Shown one piece after another: positions 5,751-11,552 of a stretch of 11,552 nucleotides of DNA. How positions within the stretch are numbered: the stretch's first letter is position 1; every line of letters starts with the position of its first letter. The translations under genes and the position numbers were made by a program. The stretch lies in the NCBI GenBank assembly GCA_021780015.1, contig JAJXZN010000287.1:4551-16102 (forward strand). Direction: 5' to 3'. This stretch comes from Pseudomonadota bacterium. GTDB lineage: Bacteria; Pseudomonadota; Alphaproteobacteria; Rhizobiales; Beijerinckiaceae. The notes beneath the pieces were generated by a model. That model searched no databases. It was not told the DNA's origin and saw nothing but the letters and a program-made list of their open reading frames with translations.

Positions 5751-7133
5751 ATGAGAGCAAGCGACCAGGCGATCTCGATCAATCCCTTCACCGAAGAGAC
5801 GATCGAGACGTTTCCCGATCTGAGCGATACGGATCTCGAGCAGAGACTCGCCGGCGCCGGCGGCGCGTTTCGCGTCTGGAAGGAAACGCCGGTTGCGCGG
5901 CGCGCCGAAATGCTCGGCAGGCTCGGCGCCGCGCTGCGGCAAAACCTCGACAAGTTGGCTCTGGTCATCACCCTCGAAATGGGCAAGACCATCGGCGAAG
6001 CTGAAGCCGAAGTTCTGAAATGCGCGAGCCAATGCGAATGGTATGCGGAACATGGTCCGGCGATGCTGGCAGACCGGCCGATGCCGGTCGCGACCGGCAC
6101 GGCTTATGTTTCCTATCTGCCGCTGGGGACTGTGCTCGGCGTGATGCCGTGGAATTTTCCGCTATGGCAGGTTCTTCGCGCCGCGGCGCCAATCATGCTT
6201 GCGGGTAACCCGTTCCTGCTGAAGCCGGCGCGCAACGTTCTGCGCTCGGCGTTCAACTTGGCGGATGCGTGCCGGGAGAGCGGCTTGCCTGAGGGCTTGT
6301 TTTCGGTGCTCAATATTCCGCAGGAGAAGATTGCGGGCGTGGTTGCCGATCGGCGCGTTGCCGCGGTCACGGTGACGGCCGGCGTAAAGGCCGGCGCGGC
6401 TGTGGCGTCGCAGGCAAGCGCGCTCTTAAAGAAGTCCGTTCTCGAACTCGGCGGATCGGACGCCTTCATTGTTTTGAAGGATGCCGACCTATCCAGGGCG
6501 GTGTCCGCTGGTATCAAGGCTCGCTTTCAGAATAACGGACAAGTCTGCATCGCAGCGAAGCGATTTATCCTGGAAAAGCCGATCGCCGATGAATTCACCG
6601 AGCGTTTCGTCGAGGGCGTCCGCGTTTTGAAACTCGGCGATCCGCTCGATCGTGACACGTTCCTGGGACCGATGGCGCGAGCTGATCTTCGCGAGGGGCT
6701 TCATAAGCAGGTTGAGGAATCAAAGCGGGCCGGCGCTAGGCTTCTCGCGGGCGGGGATTACCCTGCGCGCAAAGGGTATTTTTATCAGGCCACCGTCCTG
6801 GGCGATGTAAAGCCAGGTATGGCGGCCTTCGATGAGGAGACTTTCGGCCCTTGCGCCGCTTTGACCACCGTCGAGGACCTCGATGAAGCCATAGCTCTGA
6901 CCAACCACAGCGAATACGGTCTGAGCAGCAATTTGTGGACGAATGATCTGGACCTCGCCGCGAAAGCCGCGCGGCGCGTCGAGGCGGGCGGGGTTTTTAT
7001 CAATGGCTTCTCGTCGTCTGATCCGCGCGTCCCCATCGGCGGCGTCAAATTTAGCGGTTATGGCCGCGAACTCTCAACCTTTGGCGTCACGGAATTTGCA
7101 AACGTCCAGACAGTCTGGCGCGACCGGCTTTAG
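5751..7133 (+). CDS. Succinate-semialdehyde dehydrogenase (Sad/YneI type)
   Basis: The 460-residue protein aligns over its length with the E. coli Sad (YneI) type of NAD-dependent succinate-semialdehyde dehydrogenase. Shared segments include NPFTEE, PWNFPLWQ (N135), LKPA (K158), KKSVLELGGSD (general base E232), NNGQVCIAAKRF (nucleophile C266), LGPMAR, EETFGP, GGVFING and the C-terminal FGVTEFANVQTVW. It would oxidise a C4 semialdehyde acid, or a close analogue, to the dicarboxylate. The cofactor loop normally written TGSxxxG reads TAGVKAG here (A210, G211), an unusual change at two conserved positions. It is the first gene of the rightward operon; the Shine-Dalgarno is weak, but no better in-frame start exists. 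In context it would take the aldehyde released by the enamidase-like hydrolase into the TCA cycle. Confidence 0.92.
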   Translation: MRASDQAISINPFTEETIETFPDLSDTDLEQRLAGAGGAFRVWKETPVARRAEMLGRLGAALRQNLDKLALVITLEMGKTIGEAEAEVLKCASQCEWYAEHGPAMLADRPMPVATGTAYVSYLPLGTVLGVMPWNFPLWQVLRAAAPIMLAGNPFLLKPARNVLRSAFNLADACRESGLPEGLFSVLNIPQEKIAGVVADRRVAAVTVTAGVKAGAAVASQASALLKKSVLELGGSDAFIVLKDADLSRAVSAGIKARFQNNGQVCIAAKRFILEKPIADEFTERFVEGVRVLKLGDPLDRDTFLGPMARADLREGLHKQVEESKRAGARLLAGGDYPARKGYFYQATVLGDVKPGMAAFDEETFGPCAALTTVEDLDEAIALTNHSEYGLSSNLWTNDLDLAAKAARRVEAGGVFINGFSSSDPRVPIGGVKFSGYGRELSTFGVTEFANVQTVWRDRL

Positions 7134-7208
7134 GCCGCAGTCTAGATATTGGATGGAATGAATTTTGCGGTATGCGCGCTGACCGCAATTCGTAAAAATA
7201 GGAGCGTT

Positions 7209-8633
7209 ATGAGCGTCGCCTATCAGGATCTTCGGGAATTCATCGCGCTCGCCGAGCAGATCGGCTCAGTGCGCCATATTGCTGGAGCGCAGGTCTTTCA
7301 CGAGATCGGTGGCATAACGGAAGTCGCCGCCGGCCTTGTTCATGCCCCGGCGCTGCTCTTCGACGACATTCCTGGCTATGCCAAGGGATTTCGAGTCTTC
7401 ACCAACGCGACGACGAACGCAAAGCGCGCAGCGTTGGCCTTAGGGCTCGATCCGAACTTGCGGCCGCTCGACGCGCTGAAGCTTTGGAAGGAAAAGCGCA
7501 CCAGCCTGAAACCTATTCCGCCTGTCGTCGTCGGCGAGGCGGACTTCATGGAAAATTCGGCGCGCGAGGATGATGTCAACCTTGCGATGTTTCCCGCGCC
7601 GCATTGGCATCCGGAGGACGGCGGCCCCTATATCGGCTCTGGCGCATTGATCGTCACGCGCGATCCGGATGAAAACTGGGTCAATGCCTCGATCTATCGC
7701 GTGCAGGTCCATTCCCGCAATCGCGTGACGATCCAATTCGATCATTCCGGGCGGCACGGATCGATGATCGCCCACAAATATTGGGCGAAGGGTAGGGGCT
7801 GTCCGGTGGCGATCGTAATCGGGCAGGACCCGGCCTTGTTCATTGCCGGGTTCGAATATCTCCCGGGCGGCCAGTCGGAGTATGATTTCGCCGGCGCGAT
7901 CAAGGGCTTTCCCATCGAAGTGATGAAAGGGCCCGTGACCGGTCTGCCGCTGCCGGCGCGTGCCGAAATCGTTCTTGAAGGTGAATTGCTGCCGTTTCCG
8001 CAGAATAGTCTGCCGGAAGGACCATTTGGCGAGTTTACCGGCTATTACGCGGCGGATCGGCGCCCCGCCGCCGTCATGGATGTGGCCGGCATGCACTATC
8101 GCAGCAACCCGATCCTCTTCGGGTCGCCGCCGCTGAAGCCGCCGCGGTTTCATTTTGGCCTGCCGTTCCGCGCGGCCGGAATCTGGGCCAATCTCGAGGC
8201 GCTAGGGATTTCGGACGTGACCGGTGTCTGGCAGCATGTTTCGCAGCTTATGACGGTCGTCGCGTTGAAGCAGCGTTACGCAGGCCACGCCAAACGCGCA
8301 GGGCTCGTTGCCGCGGCCAACAGCTATATGGGCCGTGTCGTCGTCGTCGTGGATGAGGATATCGATCCGTCGAATCTCGCCGACGTGATGTGGGCGGTGA
8401 CGACCCGCGCCGAGCCTTCCGAATCCGTCGATATCATCCGCAACGGCTGGAGTTCGGCGCTCGATCCACGCCTTAGCGCCGACGCGCGGATGCAGGGGGC
8501 GACGGCAAACTCTAAAATGATTATCGACGCCTGCAAGCCGTTTCACAATATTGCTGACTATCCGCGCGCGAGCGCGCTCTCGCCGGCGGCGGCGCGCGCG
8601 ATTGAAGAGAAATGGGGCGACCTGCTACGTTAG
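7209..8633 (+). CDS. UbiD-family prenyl-FMN-dependent (de)carboxylase
   Basis: The protein is 474 residues from the ATG at 7209, which has AGGAG five bases upstream. An alternative ATG 60 bases earlier lacks a ribosome-binding site and adds a non-conserved tail. UbiD hallmarks are clear: NASIYR (R164), HSGRHGSMI, and EGPFGE with E270 and E275. Together these form the Glu-Arg-Glu set that works with prenylated FMN in this family (R173, E277, E282 in fungal Fdc1). Members reversibly decarboxylate aromatic, heteroaromatic or alpha,beta-unsaturated acids through a cycloadduct or covalent intermediate. A 75-base gap separates it from the dehydrogenase gene and 48 bases separate it from ubiX, so it is co-transcribed with its cofactor-making partner. 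True UbiD (ubiquinone synthesis) is unlikely in this catabolic setting. A heteroaromatic acid such as pyrrole-2-carboxylate is the best guess. Confidence 0.93.
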   Translation: MSVAYQDLREFIALAEQIGSVRHIAGAQVFHEIGGITEVAAGLVHAPALLFDDIPGYAKGFRVFTNATTNAKRAALALGLDPNLRPLDALKLWKEKRTSLKPIPPVVVGEADFMENSAREDDVNLAMFPAPHWHPEDGGPYIGSGALIVTRDPDENWVNASIYRVQVHSRNRVTIQFDHSGRHGSMIAHKYWAKGRGCPVAIVIGQDPALFIAGFEYLPGGQSEYDFAGAIKGFPIEVMKGPVTGLPLPARAEIVLEGELLPFPQNSLPEGPFGEFTGYYAADRRPAAVMDVAGMHYRSNPILFGSPPLKPPRFHFGLPFRAAGIWANLEALGISDVTGVWQHVSQLMTVVALKQRYAGHAKRAGLVAAANSYMGRVVVVVDEDIDPSNLADVMWAVTTRAEPSESVDIIRNGWSSALDPRLSADARMQGATANSKMIIDACKPFHNIADYPRASALSPAAARAIEEKWGDLLR

Positions 8634-8681
8634 CCTCACCCCCTATTCGACGCTGGGCTCTGCCCGCATGATTGGAGAGCG

Positions 8682-9287
8682 ATGAGCATTCAAACCAAGT
8701 CCGCCGATCTGGTCGTCGCCCTCACAGGGGCCAGCGGTGCCATTTATTGCATCCGTCTTCTCGAAGCGCTGCGGGAAACGCCGATCCGCACGCATCTGGT
8801 CATGAGCAAATGGGGAATTCAAACCCTCAAATACGAGACCTCCTATACGAGCGCATCGGTGCGGCGGCTGGCGGACGAATGCTATTCGGATAACGATCTC
8901 GGCGCGCCGATCTCCAGCGGATCCTTCCAGACGATCGGCATGGTCATCCTGCCATGTTCCGCGAAAAGCCTCGGCTCGATTGCGCATGGGCATGGCAGCG
9001 GCCTCATTCAGCGCGCCGCCGATGTCGTCCTGAAAGAGCGCCGCAAACTGGTGCTCGCGGTGCGAGAAATGCCGTTGAACGACATTCATCTCGAAAACAT
9101 GTTGAAGCTTTCACGCATGGGCGCGGTCATCTGCCCGCCGGTGCCGGCCTTTTATACCCTGCCGAAAACGATCGACGACATTGTCGATCAGACTGTGGGC
9201 CGAATTGCCGATCAGTTCGGCATCACCCTGCCGTTGGCGACGCGTTGGGCCGGGACGGTCCCGCTATTTGAAACGGCCGAAAGTTGA
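8682..9287 (+). CDS. ubiX: UbiX flavin prenyltransferase
   Basis: The protein is 201 residues. It carries the flavodoxin-like N-terminal TGASGA (residues 15-20), then SGSFQTIGMVILPCSAKSLG, RAADV.LKE.R.LVL, REMPLNDIHLENM and PPVPAFY. These are the standard family signatures. UbiX attaches a dimethylallyl group to FMN to make the prFMN cofactor required by UbiD enzymes, and works as a dodecamer in the cytoplasm. The start has GGAGAG four bases upstream of ATG. It directly follows the UbiD-family gene (48 bases), an arrangement typical of dedicated UbiD/UbiX pairs. It may be a second, pathway-specific copy beside a housekeeping ubiX elsewhere in the genome, which cannot be seen here. Confidence 0.95.
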   Translation: MSIQTKSADLVVALTGASGAIYCIRLLEALRETPIRTHLVMSKWGIQTLKYETSYTSASVRRLADECYSDNDLGAPISSGSFQTIGMVILPCSAKSLGSIAHGHGSGLIQRAADVVLKERRKLVLAVREMPLNDIHLENMLKLSRMGAVICPPVPAFYTLPKTIDDIVDQTVGRIADQFGITLPLATRWAGTVPLFETAES

Positions 9288-9292
9288 CCTGG

Positions 9293-9304
9293 CCGCCGTG
9301 GCGG
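9293..9304. terminator. Small GC hairpin between convergent ubiX and GntR genes
   Basis: CCGCC-GT-GGCGG forms a perfect inverted repeat in the 19-base gap between the two convergent stop codons. The loop must open to four bases, leaving a 4-bp stem, and no U-tract follows on either strand. It could help separate the converging transcripts, but it is not a convincing intrinsic terminator. Confidence 0.2.
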
Positions 9305-9306
9305 AC

Positions 9307-9984
9307 TCAGGATTTCGGCACTGGCGCCTTATCCGCCGAATAAGCCTTCACCGCGGCATTGCAGGCCTGCCGGACATGGGCAACCGCCGCGGCCCGAGCC
9401 GCCTCTGCATCTCCTGCGGCCACGGCCTTGAGGATCGCCCGCATTTCCCGGGCGCTTTTTTGCGCGCGGCCGGTCAAGGACATGGACTTCGAGCGCAGAA
9501 ACGTGATTCGGGCGCTCAGCGTTTCAAGCACTTCGTAGATCACGCGGTTGCCGCACCCAAGCAGCATCGGTTCGTAGAAACGGCGGGTGGCGCGGATCTC
9601 TTCGTTCAGGTCACCGTGTTTGACGGCATCATCGAAGGCCTCCAGCGCACGGCGCATCTCGGCGACGGCGGCGGTGGAGGACTGCGCGGCAAATAGCGCA
9701 GCGGCTTCTCCTTCGAGCAGGGCACGGACGTCGTAGATCTGGCGAGCCATTTCAACGGTCAGGATCGGGATCATCGGCCCGCGGTTGGGCACGATGACGA
9801 CGAGACGCTCCGCTTCGAGGCTGCGCAGAGCCTCGCGCACCGACGGACGGCTGATGCCGAGCCGCGCACAGAGATCGGATTCGACGAGCCGGTCCCCTGG
9901 CTGGAATATGCCCGCGACAATCGCATCGCGGAGCTTACTGACCGCCTGTCCCTGGACGCTTTGAGGCGAGACTTTAAAATCCAT
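9307..9984 (-). CDS. GntR-family (FCD) transcriptional regulator
   Basis: The protein is 225 residues from the ATG at 9984, preceded by AGGA at a good distance. The open frame extends 42 codons further, but that part is not conserved and has no ribosome-binding site. A GntR winged helix-turn-helix spans about residues 10-75 (LRDAIVAGIFQPGDRLVES, LGISRPSVREALRSLE). An all-helical FCD ligand-binding domain follows, about 85-215. In FCD proteins the metal-binding histidines usually appear as F-H-E and E-H-x-x-I-L. Here these read FYE and EMRAIL; only the last, AHVRQA, is kept. The effector is therefore probably bound without the usual metal. It lies convergent to ubiX. The TTGT-N3-ACAA palindromes near 5507, 5648 and 10283 are its likely operators. 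Its effector should be the pathway substrate or an intermediate. Confidence 0.9.
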   Translation of the reverse strand: MDFKVSPQSVQGQAVSKLRDAIVAGIFQPGDRLVESDLCARLGISRPSVREALRSLEAERLVVIVPNRGPMIPILTVEMARQIYDVRALLEGEAAALFAAQSSTAAVAEMRRALEAFDDAVKHGDLNEEIRATRRFYEPMLLGCGNRVIYEVLETLSARITFLRSKSMSLTGRAQKSAREMRAILKAVAAGDAEAARAAAVAHVRQACNAAVKAYSADKAPVPKS

Positions 9985-10337
9985 TGTAATCCTAGACGAA
10001 ATCGAGATTCCGTAATCCCTGATCCGCGGCCGGACCTGATCATGGCGCGGAGTGACGGAATTCGATAATCGCCCTTTCCCTATCGTCCGCAACAACAGCA
10101 AGTGATTCAAGCATAAACGAGGCCATGCCCGTACTCAAGATATGTGCGGCCACCCCTGGTCCCGACTTTGCGCCTAGTCGCCATCCGAGCTTCGGCATTG
10201 CGCTTTATGATTTGAGACAAGGCGGTGCGACGTTCAACCCTCGGTGTCGTGAACACGGGCGCGGGTTTGGGCCATTGACAGGTTGTCATACAATATGAAC
10301 ACTAGCGCCGGCTGATTTTGGAAACTGAGCGGGCTAG
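9985..10337. other. Divergent intergenic region between the regulator and the PF06684 gene
   Basis: The 353 bases hold the regulator promoter on the left and the operator-bearing promoter on the right (listed separately). GTAATCC occurs twice as a direct repeat just upstream of the regulator start (about 9987 and 10012), which could be autoregulatory. A 60-codon minus-strand ORF (10289-10107) has no recognisable features and is probably chance. The middle, about 10020-10260, shows nothing I can name. It is long for this compact window and may be the eroded remains of a gene. Confidence 0.45.
10275..10297 (+). promoter_or_regulatory. Promoter/operator of the PF06684 gene, shared with the catabolic operon
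   Basis: TTGACA (10275-10280) is followed two bases later by TTGTCATACAATATG (10283-10297). This is the exact reverse complement of 15 bases at 5647-5661. Both copies thus sit just 3' of a TTGACA -35-like box, placing the operator in the promoter spacer. No strong -10 is visible at the expected distance. The site is 41 bases upstream of the ATG at 10338. Confidence 0.6.
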
Positions 10338-10928
10338 ATGGACATTCAAATTCGAAAAGTTGCGACAATCGTGGAGGATCACTTTTATGAAGCCGGCCGC
10401 AGGGCCGATAAGCCGCTGCGGAAAGTCGCCTCGGTGATGGTTCTCAAGAACCCCTACGCCGGTCGCTATGTCGAGGATCTTTCCGAACTTACCGAAGCGA
10501 GCATCGGCCTCGGAAAGAAAATGGGGGCGCAAGCGCTGGCGGCGTTGGGCGGTATTCCGGTCGAGGCTTATGGCAAGGCCGGCATTGTCGGCCTCAATGG
10601 CGAAACGGAGCACGCAAATGCCCTGCTGACGACGGTTTTCGCCAACCCCATTCGCGATGCGATCGGTGGTGGCGACGCATGGATATCGTCGGTGACTAAG
10701 ATCGCTGGGCCCGGTGCACTGGTTGATGTGCCGATGAATTCCATCGACGACGTCTATATCCGCTCGCATTACGGCACGATGAGCTTGGCGCTCCCGGATG
10801 CGCCTTTGCCCGATGAAATCGCCTTGATCTTCTGTTTTGCGACAGGCGGCCGACTCAATGCACGCGTCGGCGGCCTCACCATCGAGGACGTTCGCAAGCA
10901 GCGCGCGGCAGTGAAGGCACCCGCCTGA
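10338..10928 (+). CDS. PF06684 'amino acid synthesis' family protein
   Basis: The protein is 196 residues, the normal length for this family (formerly DUF1185). Its known structure, from Bordetella, is a variant of the AroH chorismate mutase fold. Recognisable family features are KVA(S/T)VMVLKNPYAG, a central GKAGIVG.NGE.EHANALL segment, GAL.DVP...D..Y.RSHY and a C-terminal FCFATGGR. No enzymatic role is firmly known; the Pfam name came from context and is not evidence. Here it follows an operator shared with the decarboxylase operon, so it probably belongs to the same pathway. Given its Rid/chorismate-mutase-like architecture, it might act on an unstable enamine, imine or lactam intermediate. 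GAGCGGG lies close upstream of the ATG. It forms its own transcription unit, convergent with the MarR gene. Confidence 0.88.
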   Translation: MDIQIRKVATIVEDHFYEAGRRADKPLRKVASVMVLKNPYAGRYVEDLSELTEASIGLGKKMGAQALAALGGIPVEAYGKAGIVGLNGETEHANALLTTVFANPIRDAIGGGDAWISSVTKIAGPGALVDVPMNSIDDVYIRSHYGTMSLALPDAPLPDEIALIFCFATGGRLNARVGGLTIEDVRKQRAAVKAPA

Positions 10929-10934
10929 GAGGCG

Positions 10935-10956
10935 GTTGCGGCGTCAGCGCCGTAAC
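10935..10956. terminator. Hairpin between convergent PF06684 and MarR genes
   Basis: GTTGCGGCG (10935-10943) pairs with CGCCGTAAC (10948-10956) over 9 bp with one G.U pair and a TCAG loop. On the plus strand TTT follows. It sits 6 bases after the PF06684 stop and covers the MarR stop codon. A competing 5-bp hairpin, CCGCC-TGAGA-GGCGG (10921-10935), spans the upstream stop. It is a short-tailed, possibly bidirectional intrinsic terminator. Confidence 0.4.
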
Positions 10957-11354
10957 TTTGCTGCAGGCTTTCGGACTGATGGGTCTGCGGTTCGAATTCT
11001 GGCGAGGGCAATGTCGCCATTGTGCGCGAAACGTCGAAAGAAATGCAGAATTGCCTGCATTTCATCGCGCGTCACGCCGTCGAAAAGCTGATCATTGACC
11101 GAACGAACCAGGGGGATGACGGCATTGATCGCCTTTTCGCCCTGAGAAGTGAGGCGCACGAGGACGCTGCGCCGGTCTTCGCTATGGGGACGCTTTTCCA
11201 GCAAGCCGAGCCGAATGAGGCGGCCGACTTCGGTCGTGACATGCGTGGGGGCGAGATGCACGTGCGCGGCAAGGGTCCCGATGCTGACGCCATCGGTCCC
11301 CTGTGTATAGGCTGTGCCCATGAGCACCGCGAATTGCGGTGGCGTTAAATCCAT
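10944..11354 (-). CDS. MarR-family transcriptional regulator, N-terminus apparently frameshifted
   Basis: The open frame from ATG 11354 gives 136 residues with a clear MarR winged helix. It has TPPQFAVL, then helix-turn-helix residues LAAHVHLAPTHVTTEVGRLIRLGLLEKR, the wing motif EDRRSVLVRLTSQG, and a C-terminal dimerisation helix. The family's first dimerisation helix is missing from this reading. Immediately upstream the same frame encodes FREAFGLA and then hits TGA at 11381-11379. The missing helix continues in a neighbouring frame, ending ...RYLASAAFANL. Removing one base near 11379 would join them into a normal MarR N-terminus. It is thus either a frameshifted gene, a sequencing error, or a truncated protein starting at 11354, where the ribosome-binding site is weak. 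Its target is unknown; it is convergent with the PF06684 gene. Confidence 0.75.
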   Translation of the reverse strand: MDLTPPQFAVLMGTAYTQGTDGVSIGTLAAHVHLAPTHVTTEVGRLIRLGLLEKRPHSEDRRSVLVRLTSQGEKAINAVIPLVRSVNDQLFDGVTRDEMQAILHFFRRFAHNGDIALARIRTADPSVRKPAAKLRR

Positions 11355-11379
11355 CGCAAGCCCGAACGCCTCGCGGAAT

Positions 11380-11552
11380 CAGGTTAGCAAATGCGGCGCT
11401 GGCGAGATACCGAGAAGGCTCTGTTTTTTTGCCTTGTCCGTAGCTACCCGGCTCGAATAATGCTCGAAATTGGACGATATCCTCTTTGACTTCACGACGG
11501 GCCAAGGTATACTCAGCGTTTCCAATGTCAAGATGGTCGTGGGGATAGTCAG
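11380..11552 (-). pseudogene. Displaced N-terminal part of the MarR gene, or an open frame running off the window
   Basis: A minus-strand frame is open from the window edge to beyond 11380 and encodes EPSRYLASAAFANL (about 11420-11380), which reads as MarR helix 1. The start codon is uncertain: a TTG at 11505 is possible, no ATG is seen in frame, and a run of seven A residues (plus-strand T at 11424-11430) offers a second place for slippage. The sequence upstream of the A-run does not resemble a MarR N-terminus. Confidence 0.4.

Noticed and set aside
7149..7208. Earlier ATG for the UbiD-family protein adding 20 residues
   Set aside because: There is no Shine-Dalgarno before it, whereas the ATG at 7209 has AGGAG, and the extra residues are unlike family N-termini.
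9985..10110. N-terminal extension of the GntR regulator to 10110
   Set aside because: The 42 added residues precede the usual GntR start, are not domain-like, and the ATG at 9984 has a good AGGA site.
1..11552. CRISPR array, insertion sequence or phage genes
   Set aside because: No spaced direct repeats, transposase, integrase or phage-like proteins were found on either strand.

Overview
The window is GC-rich with dense, mostly operonic genes. Gene content and protein style suggest an alphaproteobacterium, probably Hyphomicrobiales (Rhizobiales) such as a Bradyrhizobium or Beijerinckiaceae relative. The taxon is inferred from style only; there is no marker gene.

Layout. Positions 1-81 hold the 3' end of an unrecognised plus-strand gene. 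A tRNA-Gly(CCC) with several imperfect features follows at 395-469. A leftward four-gene operon runs from 5372 down to 582: an enamidase-like metal-dependent amidohydrolase, a class A FAD monooxygenase (TTG start overlapping the upstream stop), a tandem dimeric alpha/beta-barrel protein, and a large divergent asparaginase-like protein. From the same 378-bp intergenic region a rightward operon (5751-9287) encodes a Sad-type succinate-semialdehyde dehydrogenase, a UbiD-family prFMN decarboxylase and UbiX, the flavin prenyltransferase that supplies prFMN. Convergent to it is a GntR/FCD regulator (9984-9307). A PF06684 'amino acid synthesis' family gene follows (10338-10928). At the right edge is a MarR-family regulator (11354-10944) whose N-terminal helix lies in a different frame.

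How the genes may work together (inference). UbiD plus UbiX point to decarboxylation of an aromatic or heteroaromatic acid. The FAD monooxygenase points to ring hydroxylation. The enamidase-like enzyme points to hydrolytic opening of a cyclic enamide, releasing ammonia and an aldehyde, which the Sad-like dehydrogenase would oxidise. One consistent scheme is pyrrole-2-carboxylate -> pyrrole -> pyrrolinone -> succinate semialdehyde + NH3 -> succinate. Another N-heteroaromatic acid is equally possible. The asparaginase-like, alpha/beta-barrel and PF06684 proteins have no assigned step.

Regulation. A perfect 7-3-7 palindrome, ATATTGTATGACAATAT (5648-5664), lies upstream of the rightward operon. 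Fifteen bases of the same element recur inverted at 10283-10297 upstream of the PF06684 gene. An 11/13 match (5507-5519) overlaps a predicted leftward promoter. All three operons therefore look like one regulon, most simply controlled by the local GntR/FCD protein. No transporter gene is present in the window.
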